The notes under the pieces: generated by a model | Told to the model about the DNA's origin: nothing | Seen by the model: only the letters and a program-made list of their open reading frames with translations | Databases searched by the model: none | Shown here: piece after piece, positions 56,775-64,000 of the stretch | Position numbering within the stretch: position 1 is the stretch's first letter | How the letters are laid out: each line of letters starts with the position of its first letter | DNA from: an uncultured Porphyromonadaceae bacterium | Lineage (GTDB): Bacteria; Bacteroidota; Bacteroidia; Bacteroidales; UBA11471 | Length of the DNA stretch: 64,000 bases | Direction of reading: 5' to 3' | Assembly: GCA_900542765.1 (NCBI GenBank) | Contig: UQOX01000006.1 | Location: 27,274-91,273 of the forward strand | Program-made: the position numbers and the translations under genes

Positions 56775-57539
56775 TTTTTAATGTTTATAAAAATAAATCC
56801 ATAAAGATTTTATCAGTTCACAAAGATATACAATCCAATTTATATTTCAAAATTCATTTTTACAAACCCAATGGGCATAATCATAAATTCAACTCTATAA
56901 ACAACGCGCAATATAGTTGATTTATCACTTTACATAAAATATCCATAATGCTCATCATTAGAACATTATAAAACAATATATAATCATGAATACCGGAAAT
57001 TTTTGAAAATCGGAGCAATCGAACAGCCTCCTCTCCCATTTTATTAAAACCGCACTTTATCAAATATTTTAAATAGACTTGTTTTCAGCAAATTTACAAT
57101 AAAATACAGCTTCTTATCTGCTCCTTATAAAACACCCTGCAACAAAAGATATGATTCTGTACACAACGATAAAATATTTATGGACAAACGCAGAAAATTC
57201 ATTTAGACATCGCGAAATATCCATTATATTAAACAATTAAATGTTTATGAACATGAAATTTGTTTGTATATAAGAACATATATGAATCATAAAAACTATG
57301 GATTTTGATTTAAGAATATTTCCCGGCCTTTTTTACGGAGAAAGATACATTCAAAAGCAAATATGTCAAGGATTTTTAGTTATGACAGCGGAAATAGCAA
57401 TATAACATACTGATTGACATGGATATACCGCATAAATCATTCTGCCTTGTCCCACGATGAAAAAAAAATCTCTCCCCTATAAAAGAAGATAGATAAAGTC
57501 TTTGAGCGATTTTACAGGGTAAAATCACCTCAAAAAGAA
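56775..57539. other. 765-base AT-rich gene-free region
   Basis: Apart from the HTH-gene promoter at its left edge I find no gene, RNA or repeat. The only frame of note (60 codons, minus strand, 56881-57063) has no domain and no coding character. Near holA stands an 8-bp perfect dyad, GATTTTAC/GTAAAATC (57508-57526), 14 bases past the holA stop but without a T-run. The region is clearly more AT-rich than neighbouring genes. Confidence 0.4.
56821..56851 (-). promoter_or_regulatory. HTH-gene promoter
   Basis: On the minus strand TTTG (56851-56848), a 19-base spacer and TATCTTTG (56828-56821), about 47 bases before the ATG. Confidence 0.7.
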
Positions 57540-58565
57540 TTAATGCATGATTTTAAAGATAAGCTCTCTCAGCAAATCACAAATCGAGGTATCGGGAGCG
57601 CACTCCACTCCTTTTGAACGAGCATCATAACGTCGTATGTCCGAAATAACCTCTACACATTTACCGGCTTTATACAACCTCAGTCCATTGACATAATCTT
57701 CGGCCGCATACCAGTTCACGCCCAATTCGGCAGCAATGCCGTTATTGTTTTTGGGACATGTCGAATAATGCAACAGAAGTAAATTGGAAAAAAACGTAAA
57801 GAGAGACCCGAAGGCAATAAACGGTTGTTCCGATTTTGAATTTTGACCGTAATATTTCACAATCCGATTGGCTTTCAGGAGGTCTCGTTGAGAAATGGCT
57901 TTAATCAATTCGGTATTGTTGAACTCCTTGCTGATACCCACATGCAACTCTACCATGTCGGCTGTGATGCGCTTCTCACCCGAAAGCGACAAAAGCACAC
58001 ACAGTTTATCGATTTCTCCGGCCATACGCGACAAGTTTGTCCCTATTGCCTCACACAACATGTTATTGGCACGGTCATCAATGGCGATGTATTTGTCGCG
58101 CACATAACCGCTGACAAAAGCCGACAGCTGGCTTTCGTAGATACGCTTCGATTCGTACACGACGCCTTGTCGATTGATTTCCGCGATAATTTTCTTATTC
58201 TTTAAAAAGCCATTCTTGTAATTGAGTACCAATACCGTCGTGGGTTGCGGATTTTGCAAGTAAAGGAGCAAATCGTCGATGCTTCGCATCATCTGCATCT
58301 CCTTGACGACAACCAACTGGCGCTCGGCCATCATCGGATAGCGACGCGAAGCCGTGAGAATGGCCGACATGTCGGTGTCGGCTCCATACACAATCGTCTG
58401 ATTGAAATCGCGTTCATCATCATTCAACGCATTTTTCACAATCTCATCGGTAATCAAGTCGATGTAGTAAGGCTCCTCACCCATAAGCAGATACACGGGT
58501 TTGAACGCCTTTCGCCGAATATCGGAGATTATAGGTACATGCGTCGATGTTTCTTTTTGGGCCAT
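57540..58565 (-). CDS. holA: DNA polymerase III subunit delta HolA
   Basis: A 341-residue clamp-loader subunit that opens the sliding clamp. I start at the ATG at 58565 (MAQKETSTHVPIISDIRRKAF), as the longer frame crosses the divergent gene's upstream region. The order of features fits HolA: KPVYLLMGEEPYYIDLITDEIVKNAL near 22-47, DMSAILTASRRYPMMAERQLVVVKEMQ (about 63-89), TVLVLNYKNGFLKNKKI (about 111), and the central IGTNLSRMAGEIDKLCVLL near 173-191, then GISKEFNNTELIKAISQRDLLKANRIVKYY near 212-241. The C-terminal collar helix ends in LLRELIFKIMH. It is a single gene with a divergent HsdR_N gene 98 bases away. Confidence 0.9.
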   Translation of the reverse strand: MAQKETSTHVPIISDIRRKAFKPVYLLMGEEPYYIDLITDEIVKNALNDDERDFNQTIVYGADTDMSAILTASRRYPMMAERQLVVVKEMQMMRSIDDLLLYLQNPQPTTVLVLNYKNGFLKNKKIIAEINRQGVVYESKRIYESQLSAFVSGYVRDKYIAIDDRANNMLCEAIGTNLSRMAGEIDKLCVLLSLSGEKRITADMVELHVGISKEFNNTELIKAISQRDLLKANRIVKYYGQNSKSEQPFIAFGSLFTFFSNLLLLHYSTCPKNNNGIAAELGVNWYAAEDYVNGLRLYKAGKCVEVISDIRRYDARSKGVECAPDTSICDLLRELIFKIMH

Positions 58566-58663
58566 ATTTACGAAACGAATTATTTGGCAGAATATGCCAC
58601 ATTTCATAATTTTGGAGGTAAAATTAGCGAATCTTCCCCGGACGCGCAAATGATTACACCCGA

Positions 58664-59122
58664 ATGATTGCACTGAATCTTCCCGAATACCCGTTCCGGC
58701 TCAAATCGGAAGAGGGAAAAACCTTCATATACGACGATTTGCGCAAGCGATTCGTCGCCCTTACTCCCGAAGAATGGGTTCGCCAGCATTTCGTACAGTA
58801 CTTGATTCGGGAAAAAGGGTACCCTGCCGGCCGTATAGGGAATGAAATCTCCTTGATACAGAACGGCCGCAAACGTCGTTGCGATACCGTAATATACGAC
58901 ACATACGGTCTTCCGTTTGTCATTGTCGAATACAAAGCTCCACATGTCGAGATCACGCAAGCCGTGTTCGACCAAATCGTGCGTTACAACTCCGTATTAC
59001 AGGTTCGCTATCTCATTGTATCAAACGGCATTGCACATTACTGCTGTAAAGTCGATTATGTCCAAAACCAATGCCATTTTCTTTCAGACATACCTCAATA
59101 TAGGGCATTGAATCACCCATAA
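58664..59122 (+). CDS. Stand-alone type I restriction HsdR N-terminal-like nuclease domain
   Basis: A 152-residue protein consisting only of the PD-(D/E)xK nuclease-like domain found at the N-terminus of HsdR. Near 65-92 it has NGRKRRCDTVIYDTYGLPFVIVEYKAP: the Asp of the 'D' position, then E-x-K after the next strand. VFDQIVRYNSVLQVRYLIVSNGIAHYCCKVD follows as the usual helix and strand. There are no helicase, HsdM or HsdS genes anywhere in the window, so this is not a restriction system. Bacteroidota genomes commonly carry this small gene next to holA, suggesting a housekeeping DNA role that has not been described to my knowledge. Confidence 0.82.
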   Translation: MIALNLPEYPFRLKSEEGKTFIYDDLRKRFVALTPEEWVRQHFVQYLIREKGYPAGRIGNEISLIQNGRKRRCDTVIYDTYGLPFVIVEYKAPHVEITQAVFDQIVRYNSVLQVRYLIVSNGIAHYCCKVDYVQNQCHFLSDIPQYRALNHP

Positions 59123-59246
59123 GACAAGGTATCACCTCCGATTGGTTCGAAGCCTGTTAAAAAGTAACAAATAGGACGACAGACACAAACTTTTTTCTCT
59201 TTCAGACGTCTTTATGGATAAAGTTTCATTCATAAATTCACCTGTC

Positions 59247-59777
59247 ATGAAAAAGTATGTAATATTCATGTTTTTGTTGAGTATCCTCTCAATCCCGACC
59301 TTCGCACAACAAACCCCGCAACGGCACAACGCGACCAAAGCAATGCACAGCGTTTCCAAATCCGATGACATAAAAAGCCACAAGGGGAAAAACATGTCGG
59401 TGGCCGAAATGACCCAATCTCAGACCGATGATCTCAAAACCCTCCTGCAACTCTCCCATGAACAGGCCCGGAAAGTATATGCCATACTCCTGCATGGGAA
59501 TCAGATCGACAGCGTCAGAAACATGCAATTTGACAAAATGCGAAAAGAACAAAAAGCACAACATGCAGCACAGACCGAAGCCATCAAAAAATTGCTTACT
59601 CCCCAACAACAAGCAGCCATGAATGCCCTACCGGCATTTGCTTGGGGAAAGGATATTCCTGACGGTATGAACTCCCGACATGATAATGGAGATAAAAAAG
59701 CAAAAGATACCATGAAAAAAGCAGACAAAAAAGATAACGACAAAGGACATTCAACCTCCACCAAAGAGAAAAAATAA
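59247..59777 (+). CDS. Exported Spy/LTxxQ-like protein with charged tail
   Basis: A 176-residue periplasmic protein. The ATG at 59247 starts a clean signal peptide (MKKYVIFMFLLSILSIPTFAQ). The helical middle (about 60-120) contains LLQLSHEQARKVYAILLHGNQIDSVRNMQFDKMRKEQ and AIKKLLTPQQQAAMNAL, which resembles the LTxxQ pattern of Spy/CpxP-like and DUF4890 proteins. The C-terminal 45 residues are almost only Lys, Asp, Gly and Ser (KKADKKDNDKGHSTSTKEKK), low-complexity and probably disordered. A Spy-like chaperone or metal-stress role is possible but unproven. It is a single gene ending in a clear terminator. Confidence 0.65.
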   Translation: MKKYVIFMFLLSILSIPTFAQQTPQRHNATKAMHSVSKSDDIKSHKGKNMSVAEMTQSQTDDLKTLLQLSHEQARKVYAILLHGNQIDSVRNMQFDKMRKEQKAQHAAQTEAIKKLLTPQQQAAMNALPAFAWGKDIPDGMNSRHDNGDKKAKDTMKKADKKDNDKGHSTSTKEKK

Positions 59778-59800
59778 TCCCCACGGGATATAGACAGAAA

Positions 59801-59830
59801 CGCAGTGCGGCATACCGCACTGCGTTTTTT
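59801..59830 (+). terminator. Terminator of the Spy-like gene
   Basis: A perfect 10-bp stem CGCAGTGCGG/CCGCACTGCG with a CATA loop and six T, 24 bases after the stop. Confidence 0.92.
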
Positions 59831-59861
59831 ATATCAAAGATAATGAAGATTCTACCCACTC

Positions 59862-59896
59862 TTTGAAAAAAGTTCATAGAGAAAACACTATCTTTG
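59862..59896 (+). promoter_or_regulatory. radA promoter
   Basis: TTTG (59862-59865) and TATCTTTG (59889-59896) with a 23-base spacer, about 27 bases before the ATG. The -7 box is perfect; the spacer is long. Confidence 0.5.
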
Positions 59897-59922
59897 CTCG
59901 TTCTTTTCAGAAAGGCAAAAAT

Positions 59923-61293
59923 ATGGCCAAACTCAAAACGATATATGTGTGTACCCAATGTGGTGCCGAATCGCCCAAATGGCTCGGTAAATGCCCGTCA
60001 TGCGGAGAATGGAACAGCTATGTCGAGGAGGTAATCAGTTCCAAACCGACAACAGCACAAAATACTTCCTTCAACTCCGAATCGGGACGTTCCAAACCTC
60101 AAAAGCTCGACGACATTTCTGTGGCACAAGAGGAACGCATCGACCTGCACGACGATGAGCTCAACCGCGTTTTGGGGGGCGGCCTCGTTCCCGGCTCCAT
60201 GGTACTGATAGGCGGGGAACCCGGTATCGGGAAATCGACGCTTGTCCTGCAAACGGTTTTGCGCCTTTCGGGGAAAAAGGTCCTTTATGTCTCGGGCGAA
60301 GAGAGTGCTCGCCAACTGAAAATGCGGGCCGACCGCCTGCAAGGGAACAATCCCGATTGCTACATCGTGTGCGAGACGGCTCTCGAAGAGATATTCACCC
60401 ACATACGCCAGGTAAAGCCCGAGATTGTCATCATCGACTCCATACAGACCATCTCGACGCAAAACATCGAATCTTCCCCGGGAAGCATTACCCAAGTCAG
60501 AGAATGTGCCGCAGCCATATTGAAATTTGCCAAAGAATCGCACACCCCGGTGCTGCTCATAGGTCACATCAACAAGGAGGGCAGCATTGCCGGCCCCAAA
60601 GTATTGGAACATATCGTCGACGCGGTTTTGCAATTCGAAGGCGACCGGCACTATATGTATCGCATCTTGCGCTCGATTAAAAATCGTTTTGGCAGCACTG
60701 CCGAACTGGGTATCTACGAAATGATGCAAAACGGACTGCGCGAAGTAAGCAACCCCTCGGAGTTGCTGCTCACCCAAGACCGGGAAGGGCTAAGCGGAGT
60801 CGCCATATCGGCAGCCATCGAAGGCATACGGCCTTTTCTTATCGAAGTGCAATCGCTGGTAAGCACGGCCGCCTACGGCACCCCCCAACGGTCGGCGACC
60901 GGATTCGACCTGCGCCGCATGAACATGTTGCTGGCCGTGCTCGAAAAAAGAGTCGGTTTCAAACTGGCGCAAAAAGATGTATTCCTCAACATTGCCGGCG
61001 GACTGAAAGTCAACGACCCGGCCATGGATTTGGGCGTCATCAGTGCGATTTTGTCTTCGAACATGGACTTGGCCATAGAACGCAACGTGGCCATGACGGG
61101 AGAAGTTGGCCTTTCGGGTGAAATACGCCCGGTGACCCGGGTCGAGCAACGCATTCTCGAAGCCGAGAAACTCGGCTTCGGCCGTATTCTCGTTCCCGTG
61201 CACAACCTCAAAGGTTTCGACACAAAACGTCTTCAAATCGAAATCATTCCGGTGCGGAAAGTCGAAGAGGCATTCCGTCAATTATTTGGATAA
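59923..61293 (+). CDS. radA: DNA repair protein RadA
   Basis: A 456-residue RecA-related branch-migration helicase. The ATG at 59923 puts the zinc finger at the N-terminus (YVCTQCGAESPKWLGKCPSCGEWNSY, CxxC-x11-CxxC). Walker A is GGEPGIGKSTLVLQ near 99-112, Walker B is EIVIIDSIQTI, and the RadA-specific KNRFG motif stands in LRSIKNRFGSTAELG near 248-262. The C-terminal Lon-protease-like domain (about 285-456) has SGVAISAAIEGIRPFLIEVQSLVS and AMTGEVGLSGEIRPV but need not be proteolytic. Two bases later the flavoprotein gene begins. Confidence 0.95.
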   Translation: MAKLKTIYVCTQCGAESPKWLGKCPSCGEWNSYVEEVISSKPTTAQNTSFNSESGRSKPQKLDDISVAQEERIDLHDDELNRVLGGGLVPGSMVLIGGEPGIGKSTLVLQTVLRLSGKKVLYVSGEESARQLKMRADRLQGNNPDCYIVCETALEEIFTHIRQVKPEIVIIDSIQTISTQNIESSPGSITQVRECAAAILKFAKESHTPVLLIGHINKEGSIAGPKVLEHIVDAVLQFEGDRHYMYRILRSIKNRFGSTAELGIYEMMQNGLREVSNPSELLLTQDREGLSGVAISAAIEGIRPFLIEVQSLVSTAAYGTPQRSATGFDLRRMNMLLAVLEKRVGFKLAQKDVFLNIAGGLKVNDPAMDLGVISAILSSNMDLAIERNVAMTGEVGLSGEIRPVTRVEQRILEAEKLGFGRILVPVHNLKGFDTKRLQIEIIPVRKVEEAFRQLFG

Positions 61294-61294
61294 T

Positions 61295-62860
61295 ATGGTC
61301 AAAGAAATTTCCATCAGGATACTACCCCAACAAGCCGCAACGGAAAACGGAATCAAGGATTTTCTGGGTCGGGAATATGCGCTCAACAAGAATGAGATTC
61401 AAGCCGTCAGGATATTGAAACGCTCTATCGACGCCCGGAAACGGCAGGTATTCATCAACCTGACCGTCCGCATCTACATCAACGAACAGCCGCAAGACGA
61501 CCTCTTCATACCCATCTCCTACGGAGACGTATCTGACAGACAACCGGCGGTCGTCGTAGGTGCCGGACCGGCCGGACTCTTTGCTGCACTCCGACTCATC
61601 GAACTGGGTATGCGCCCCATCGTCCTCGAACGGGGACAGGACGTCCACCAACGACGCAAAGACATCGCCCGCATCAGTCGCGAACACATTGTCGACAACG
61701 AGTCAAACTATTGTTTTGGCGAAGGCGGTGCCGGAGCTTTCTCCGACGGGAAATTATACACTCGCAGCAAAAAGCGAGGCTCGGTCGAGCGCATTCTGTC
61801 CATTCTCTGCCAGCACGGAGCCTCGCCCGCCATACTTTCCGATGCTCACCCGCACATCGGTACCGACAAGTTGCCGTTGGTCATAGAAAACATTCGCCAC
61901 ACGATTCTGCGTTCAGGAGGTGAAGTAAGATTTGGAACACGCGTAGACGAACTTATATTTGACAATCAAAAAGTTATTGGCGTCAAATCTCACGACGGGA
62001 ACATTTTTTACGGGCCGGTAATTTTAGCAACAGGACATTCAGCGCGGGACATATACTACTACTTGCACACCCACGATATAGCACTTGAAGCAAAAGGTTT
62101 CGCCGTTGGAGTGCGCCTCGAACACCCCCAAGAACTTATCGACCGCATACAATACCACAACCCCGCCGGTCGTGGACGTTATCTTCCGGCAGCCGAGTAC
62201 AGTTTTGTCACACAGGTCGACGGTCGCGGGGTCTATTCGTTCTGCATGTGTCCCGGAGGTTTTGTCGTACCCGCTGCCAGTGGACAAAATCAATTGGTCG
62301 TCAATGGTATGTCTCCCTCAAACCGAGGTTCGCGCTGGGCCAACTCGGGCATGGTGGTCGAGATACGTCCCGAAGACCTTCCCGGTTATGAAACCGGTGA
62401 TGTCTTGGCCGGCATCAAGTTCCAAGAAGAAATCGAAAGGCAATGCTTTGTCAACGGGAACTGCCGACAGACGGCCCCGGCTCAACGCATGACCGACTTC
62501 GTACACGGGAAAATATCGGCCGACTTACCTTCTTCCTCATACGCTCCCGGCGTCCTGTCATCGCCATTGCACTTTTGGATGCCCGAATTCATCACGCGTC
62601 GACTTCGTCAAGGATTTCTCCACTTCGGACAAATATCCCACGGATTCCTTACACGCGAAGCTCTTATGATAGGCGTCGAAACCCGCACCTCTTCGCCCGT
62701 GCGCATACCCAGAGACAATGAGTCATTGAACCATATTGGTCTCGAAGGTCTTTATCCTTGTGGTGAGGGTGCCGGATATGCCGGAGGCATCGTCTCGGCA
62801 GCTATTGACGGAGAGCGATGCGCCGAAGCACTTGCCCAAAAGTATCAATCACATAATTAA
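61295..62860 (+). CDS. FAD-dependent dehydrogenase, COG2509 type
   Basis: A 521-residue flavoprotein of the uncharacterised FAD-dependent dehydrogenase group. The N-terminal 80 residues form a small ferredoxin-like domain typical of the group (SIRILPQQAATENGIKDFL, RILKRSIDARKRQVFINLTVRIYI). The FAD fold begins PAVVVGAGPAGLFAALRLIELGMRPIVLERG near 86-116, and DNESNYCFGEGGAGAFSDGKLYTRSKKRG near 138-166 is its strongest mark. Near the end, YPCGEGAGYAGGIVSAAIDG (about 488-507) closes the FAD site. The reaction is not known. It starts two bases after radA, and cstA follows after 11 bases. Confidence 0.85.
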   Translation: MVKEISIRILPQQAATENGIKDFLGREYALNKNEIQAVRILKRSIDARKRQVFINLTVRIYINEQPQDDLFIPISYGDVSDRQPAVVVGAGPAGLFAALRLIELGMRPIVLERGQDVHQRRKDIARISREHIVDNESNYCFGEGGAGAFSDGKLYTRSKKRGSVERILSILCQHGASPAILSDAHPHIGTDKLPLVIENIRHTILRSGGEVRFGTRVDELIFDNQKVIGVKSHDGNIFYGPVILATGHSARDIYYYLHTHDIALEAKGFAVGVRLEHPQELIDRIQYHNPAGRGRYLPAAEYSFVTQVDGRGVYSFCMCPGGFVVPAASGQNQLVVNGMSPSNRGSRWANSGMVVEIRPEDLPGYETGDVLAGIKFQEEIERQCFVNGNCRQTAPAQRMTDFVHGKISADLPSSSYAPGVLSSPLHFWMPEFITRRLRQGFLHFGQISHGFLTREALMIGVETRTSSPVRIPRDNESLNHIGLEGLYPCGEGAGYAGGIVSAAIDGERCAEALAQKYQSHN

Positions 62861-62871
62861 TACATTTCATT

Positions 62872-64000
62872 ATGATCTCTTTTTGTATTGCATTGGCAAC
62901 CTTGCTCATTGGTTACTTTGTTTATGGAAAATTTGTTGAGCGCATTTTCGGCATCGACCCGTCAAGAAAAACCCCGGCCGTTGCCAATCCCGATGGGGTG
63001 GATTTCGTTCCACTACCCAGTTGGAAAATATTTATGATTCAGTTCCTGAATATCGCCGGACTGGGCCCGATTTTCGGTGCCATCATGGGAGCTAAATTCG
63101 GGGTCTCCTCCTTCCTGTGGATTGTTTTCGGTACCATTTTTGCCGGAGCCGTACATGACTTCCTGGCAGGCATGATTTCCCTCCGCCACAACGGTGAAAG
63201 CCTCCCCGAAACCATTGGTCGGTATTTGGGTATCACCGCCAAGCAAGTCATGCGATGCTTCACCGTTATTCTCATGATTCTGGTAGGAGTCGTATTCGTT
63301 GCCGGACCGGCCGATTTGCTGGCCATGCTTACCCCCGAGCATCTCGACTCGACATTTTGGATTTATGTCATTTTTGCCTATTACATTTTGGCAACGATGT
63401 TCCCCATCGACAAAATCATAGGACGCATCTACCCCATCTTTGCCGTAGCGCTCATATTCATGGCCATCGGCATTCTGATTATGTTGCTTGTCACCTTCCC
63501 CGACATACCTGAGATTACCGATGGTCTCTCCAATAAATCGGCCGATCCGGTCAATAACCCGATATTCCCCATGATGTTTATCAGCATCGCCTGCGGTGCC
63601 ATATCGGGATTCCACGCCACACAGTCGCCGCTTATGGCACGCTGCATGACCAACGAACGCCAAGGACGCGGCATATTTTACGGAGCCATGATCACCGAGG
63701 GTATCGTCGCACTGATTTGGGCCGCTGCTGCCACTTACTTTTTCAGCCCCGAAGGCCAGGCATTCTTCAACGTAACCGAGCCTGACAAAATAAACGGGAA
63801 CTCGGCCATCATCGTCGACCTCATATCCAAAGGTTGGTTGGGCATTGTGGGTGGAGCGCTGGCTATACTTGGAGTGGTTGCCGCCCCCATCACGTCGGGA
63901 GACACGGCATTCCGTTCGGCACGACTCATTGTCGCCGACTTTTTGCATGTCGAGCAACGCAGCATTCTCAAACGGCTGTATATTTCTGTACCGCTCTTCT
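62872..64000 (+). CDS. cstA: CstA-family carbon starvation / pyruvate transporter, truncated by the window
   Basis: The first 376 codons of a polytopic inner-membrane transporter; no stop is reached. CstA and BtsT import pyruvate and possibly peptides during starvation. The start MISFCIALATLLIGYFVYGKFVERIFGID is the first family helix. Strong landmarks follow: FIQ-type FMIQFLNIAGLGPIFGAIMGAKFG near 45-68, GAVHDFLAGMISLRHNGESLPE near 84-105, GAISGFHATQSPLMARCMTNE near 244-264, and VAAPITSGDTAFRSARLIVAD near 333-353. The C-terminal part lies outside. It is the third gene of the radA-flavoprotein-cstA run. Confidence 0.93.
   Translation, partial: MISFCIALATLLIGYFVYGKFVERIFGIDPSRKTPAVANPDGVDFVPLPSWKIFMIQFLNIAGLGPIFGAIMGAKFGVSSFLWIVFGTIFAGAVHDFLAGMISLRHNGESLPETIGRYLGITAKQVMRCFTVILMILVGVVFVAGPADLLAMLTPEHLDSTFWIYVIFAYYILATMFPIDKIIGRIYPIFAVALIFMAIGILIMLLVTFPDIPEITDGLSNKSADPVNNPIFPMMFISIACGAISGFHATQSPLMARCMTNERQGRGIFYGAMITEGIVALIWAAAATYFFSPEGQAFFNVTEPDKINGNSAIIVDLISKGWLGIVGGALAILGVVAAPITSGDTAFRSARLIVADFLHVEQRSILKRLYISVPLF

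Noticed and set aside
56881..57063. 60-codon minus-strand frame in the gap before the HTH gene
   Set aside because: No domain, no promoter, and AT-driven composition.
58664..59122. HsdR_N-like gene considered as part of a restriction-modification or defence island
   Set aside because: No helicase, methylase, specificity or other defence gene is near; the neighbours are housekeeping genes.

Overview
The window is a chromosomal segment of a Gram-negative gut-type member of the Bacteroidales (Bacteroidota). Three things point there. The gene set is typical: an OstA-mutL-murB run, a PIN-PhoH protein, a UpxY-type antiterminator heading a capsule locus, a lone HsdR_N protein beside holA, a zinc-ribbon RadA and CstA. 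Promoters repeatedly show the Bacteroidota pattern (-33 TTTG/TTG and -7 TAnnTTTG). Purine-rich Shine-Dalgarno sites are mostly missing in front of starts. The genus cannot be fixed from sequence alone. Most genes are balanced in GC; the centre of the capsule locus is very AT-rich.

Layout. 1-6.9 kb (+): tail of a SurA-like PPIase, OstA-like protein, mutL, a BamE-like exported protein, murB, a PhnP-like metallo-hydrolase and dgkA, largely one tightly packed transcription unit for envelope biogenesis and mismatch repair. 7-10.6 kb (-): recQ and a 12-repeat WG protein. 11-13 kb (+): groES-groEL. 13.1-16 kb (-): malate dehydrogenase, a hexapeptide-transferase remnant and phoH. 16.2-17.2 kb (+): a Fur-family regulator with a QueD-like zinc-ribbon protein. 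17.4-23 kb (-): sppA, a YfcE-like phosphodiesterase, an integral membrane protein, a LolC/E-type permease and a class I aminotransferase.

23.2-39.2 kb (-) is a complete surface or capsular polysaccharide locus read from a UpxY/NusG-like antiterminator through Wza- and Wzz-type export proteins, a Glf-like flavoprotein, a Wzx flippase, five glycosyltransferases, a Wzy-like polymerase, a pyruvyl transferase paired with an F420-hydrogenase-beta-like iron-sulfur protein, and a WecG/TagA transferase. The serotype-determining core (about 25.1-35.1 kb) is sharply AT-rich between balanced-GC flanks, as expected for an exchanged cassette.

39.5-64 kb: Yip1-like protein and smpB (+); a THUMP-like methyltransferase, DedA, TPR protein and gyrA (-); clpC, htpG and an aldo/keto reductase (+); pyrK-pyrD (-); a metallo-beta-lactamase-fold lipoprotein gene broken by an amber codon and a GNAT acetyltransferase (+); an HTH protein and holA (-); then HsdR_N, a Spy-like protein, radA, a COG2509-type flavoprotein and the start of cstA (+), which runs off the window.

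Main points of interest: -24/-12 (sigma-54-like) elements upstream of groES, clpC and htpG; tandem 17-bp palindromic operators before a Fur-family/QueD-like operon whose QueD-like protein lacks the catalytic Cys; a Leu at the quinolone-resistance Ser position of GyrA; the mosaic capsule locus with its pyruvyl transferase/F420-like pair and a structured UpxY leader; and a homogenised WG-repeat gene. No tRNA, rRNA, CRISPR array or insertion sequence was seen.
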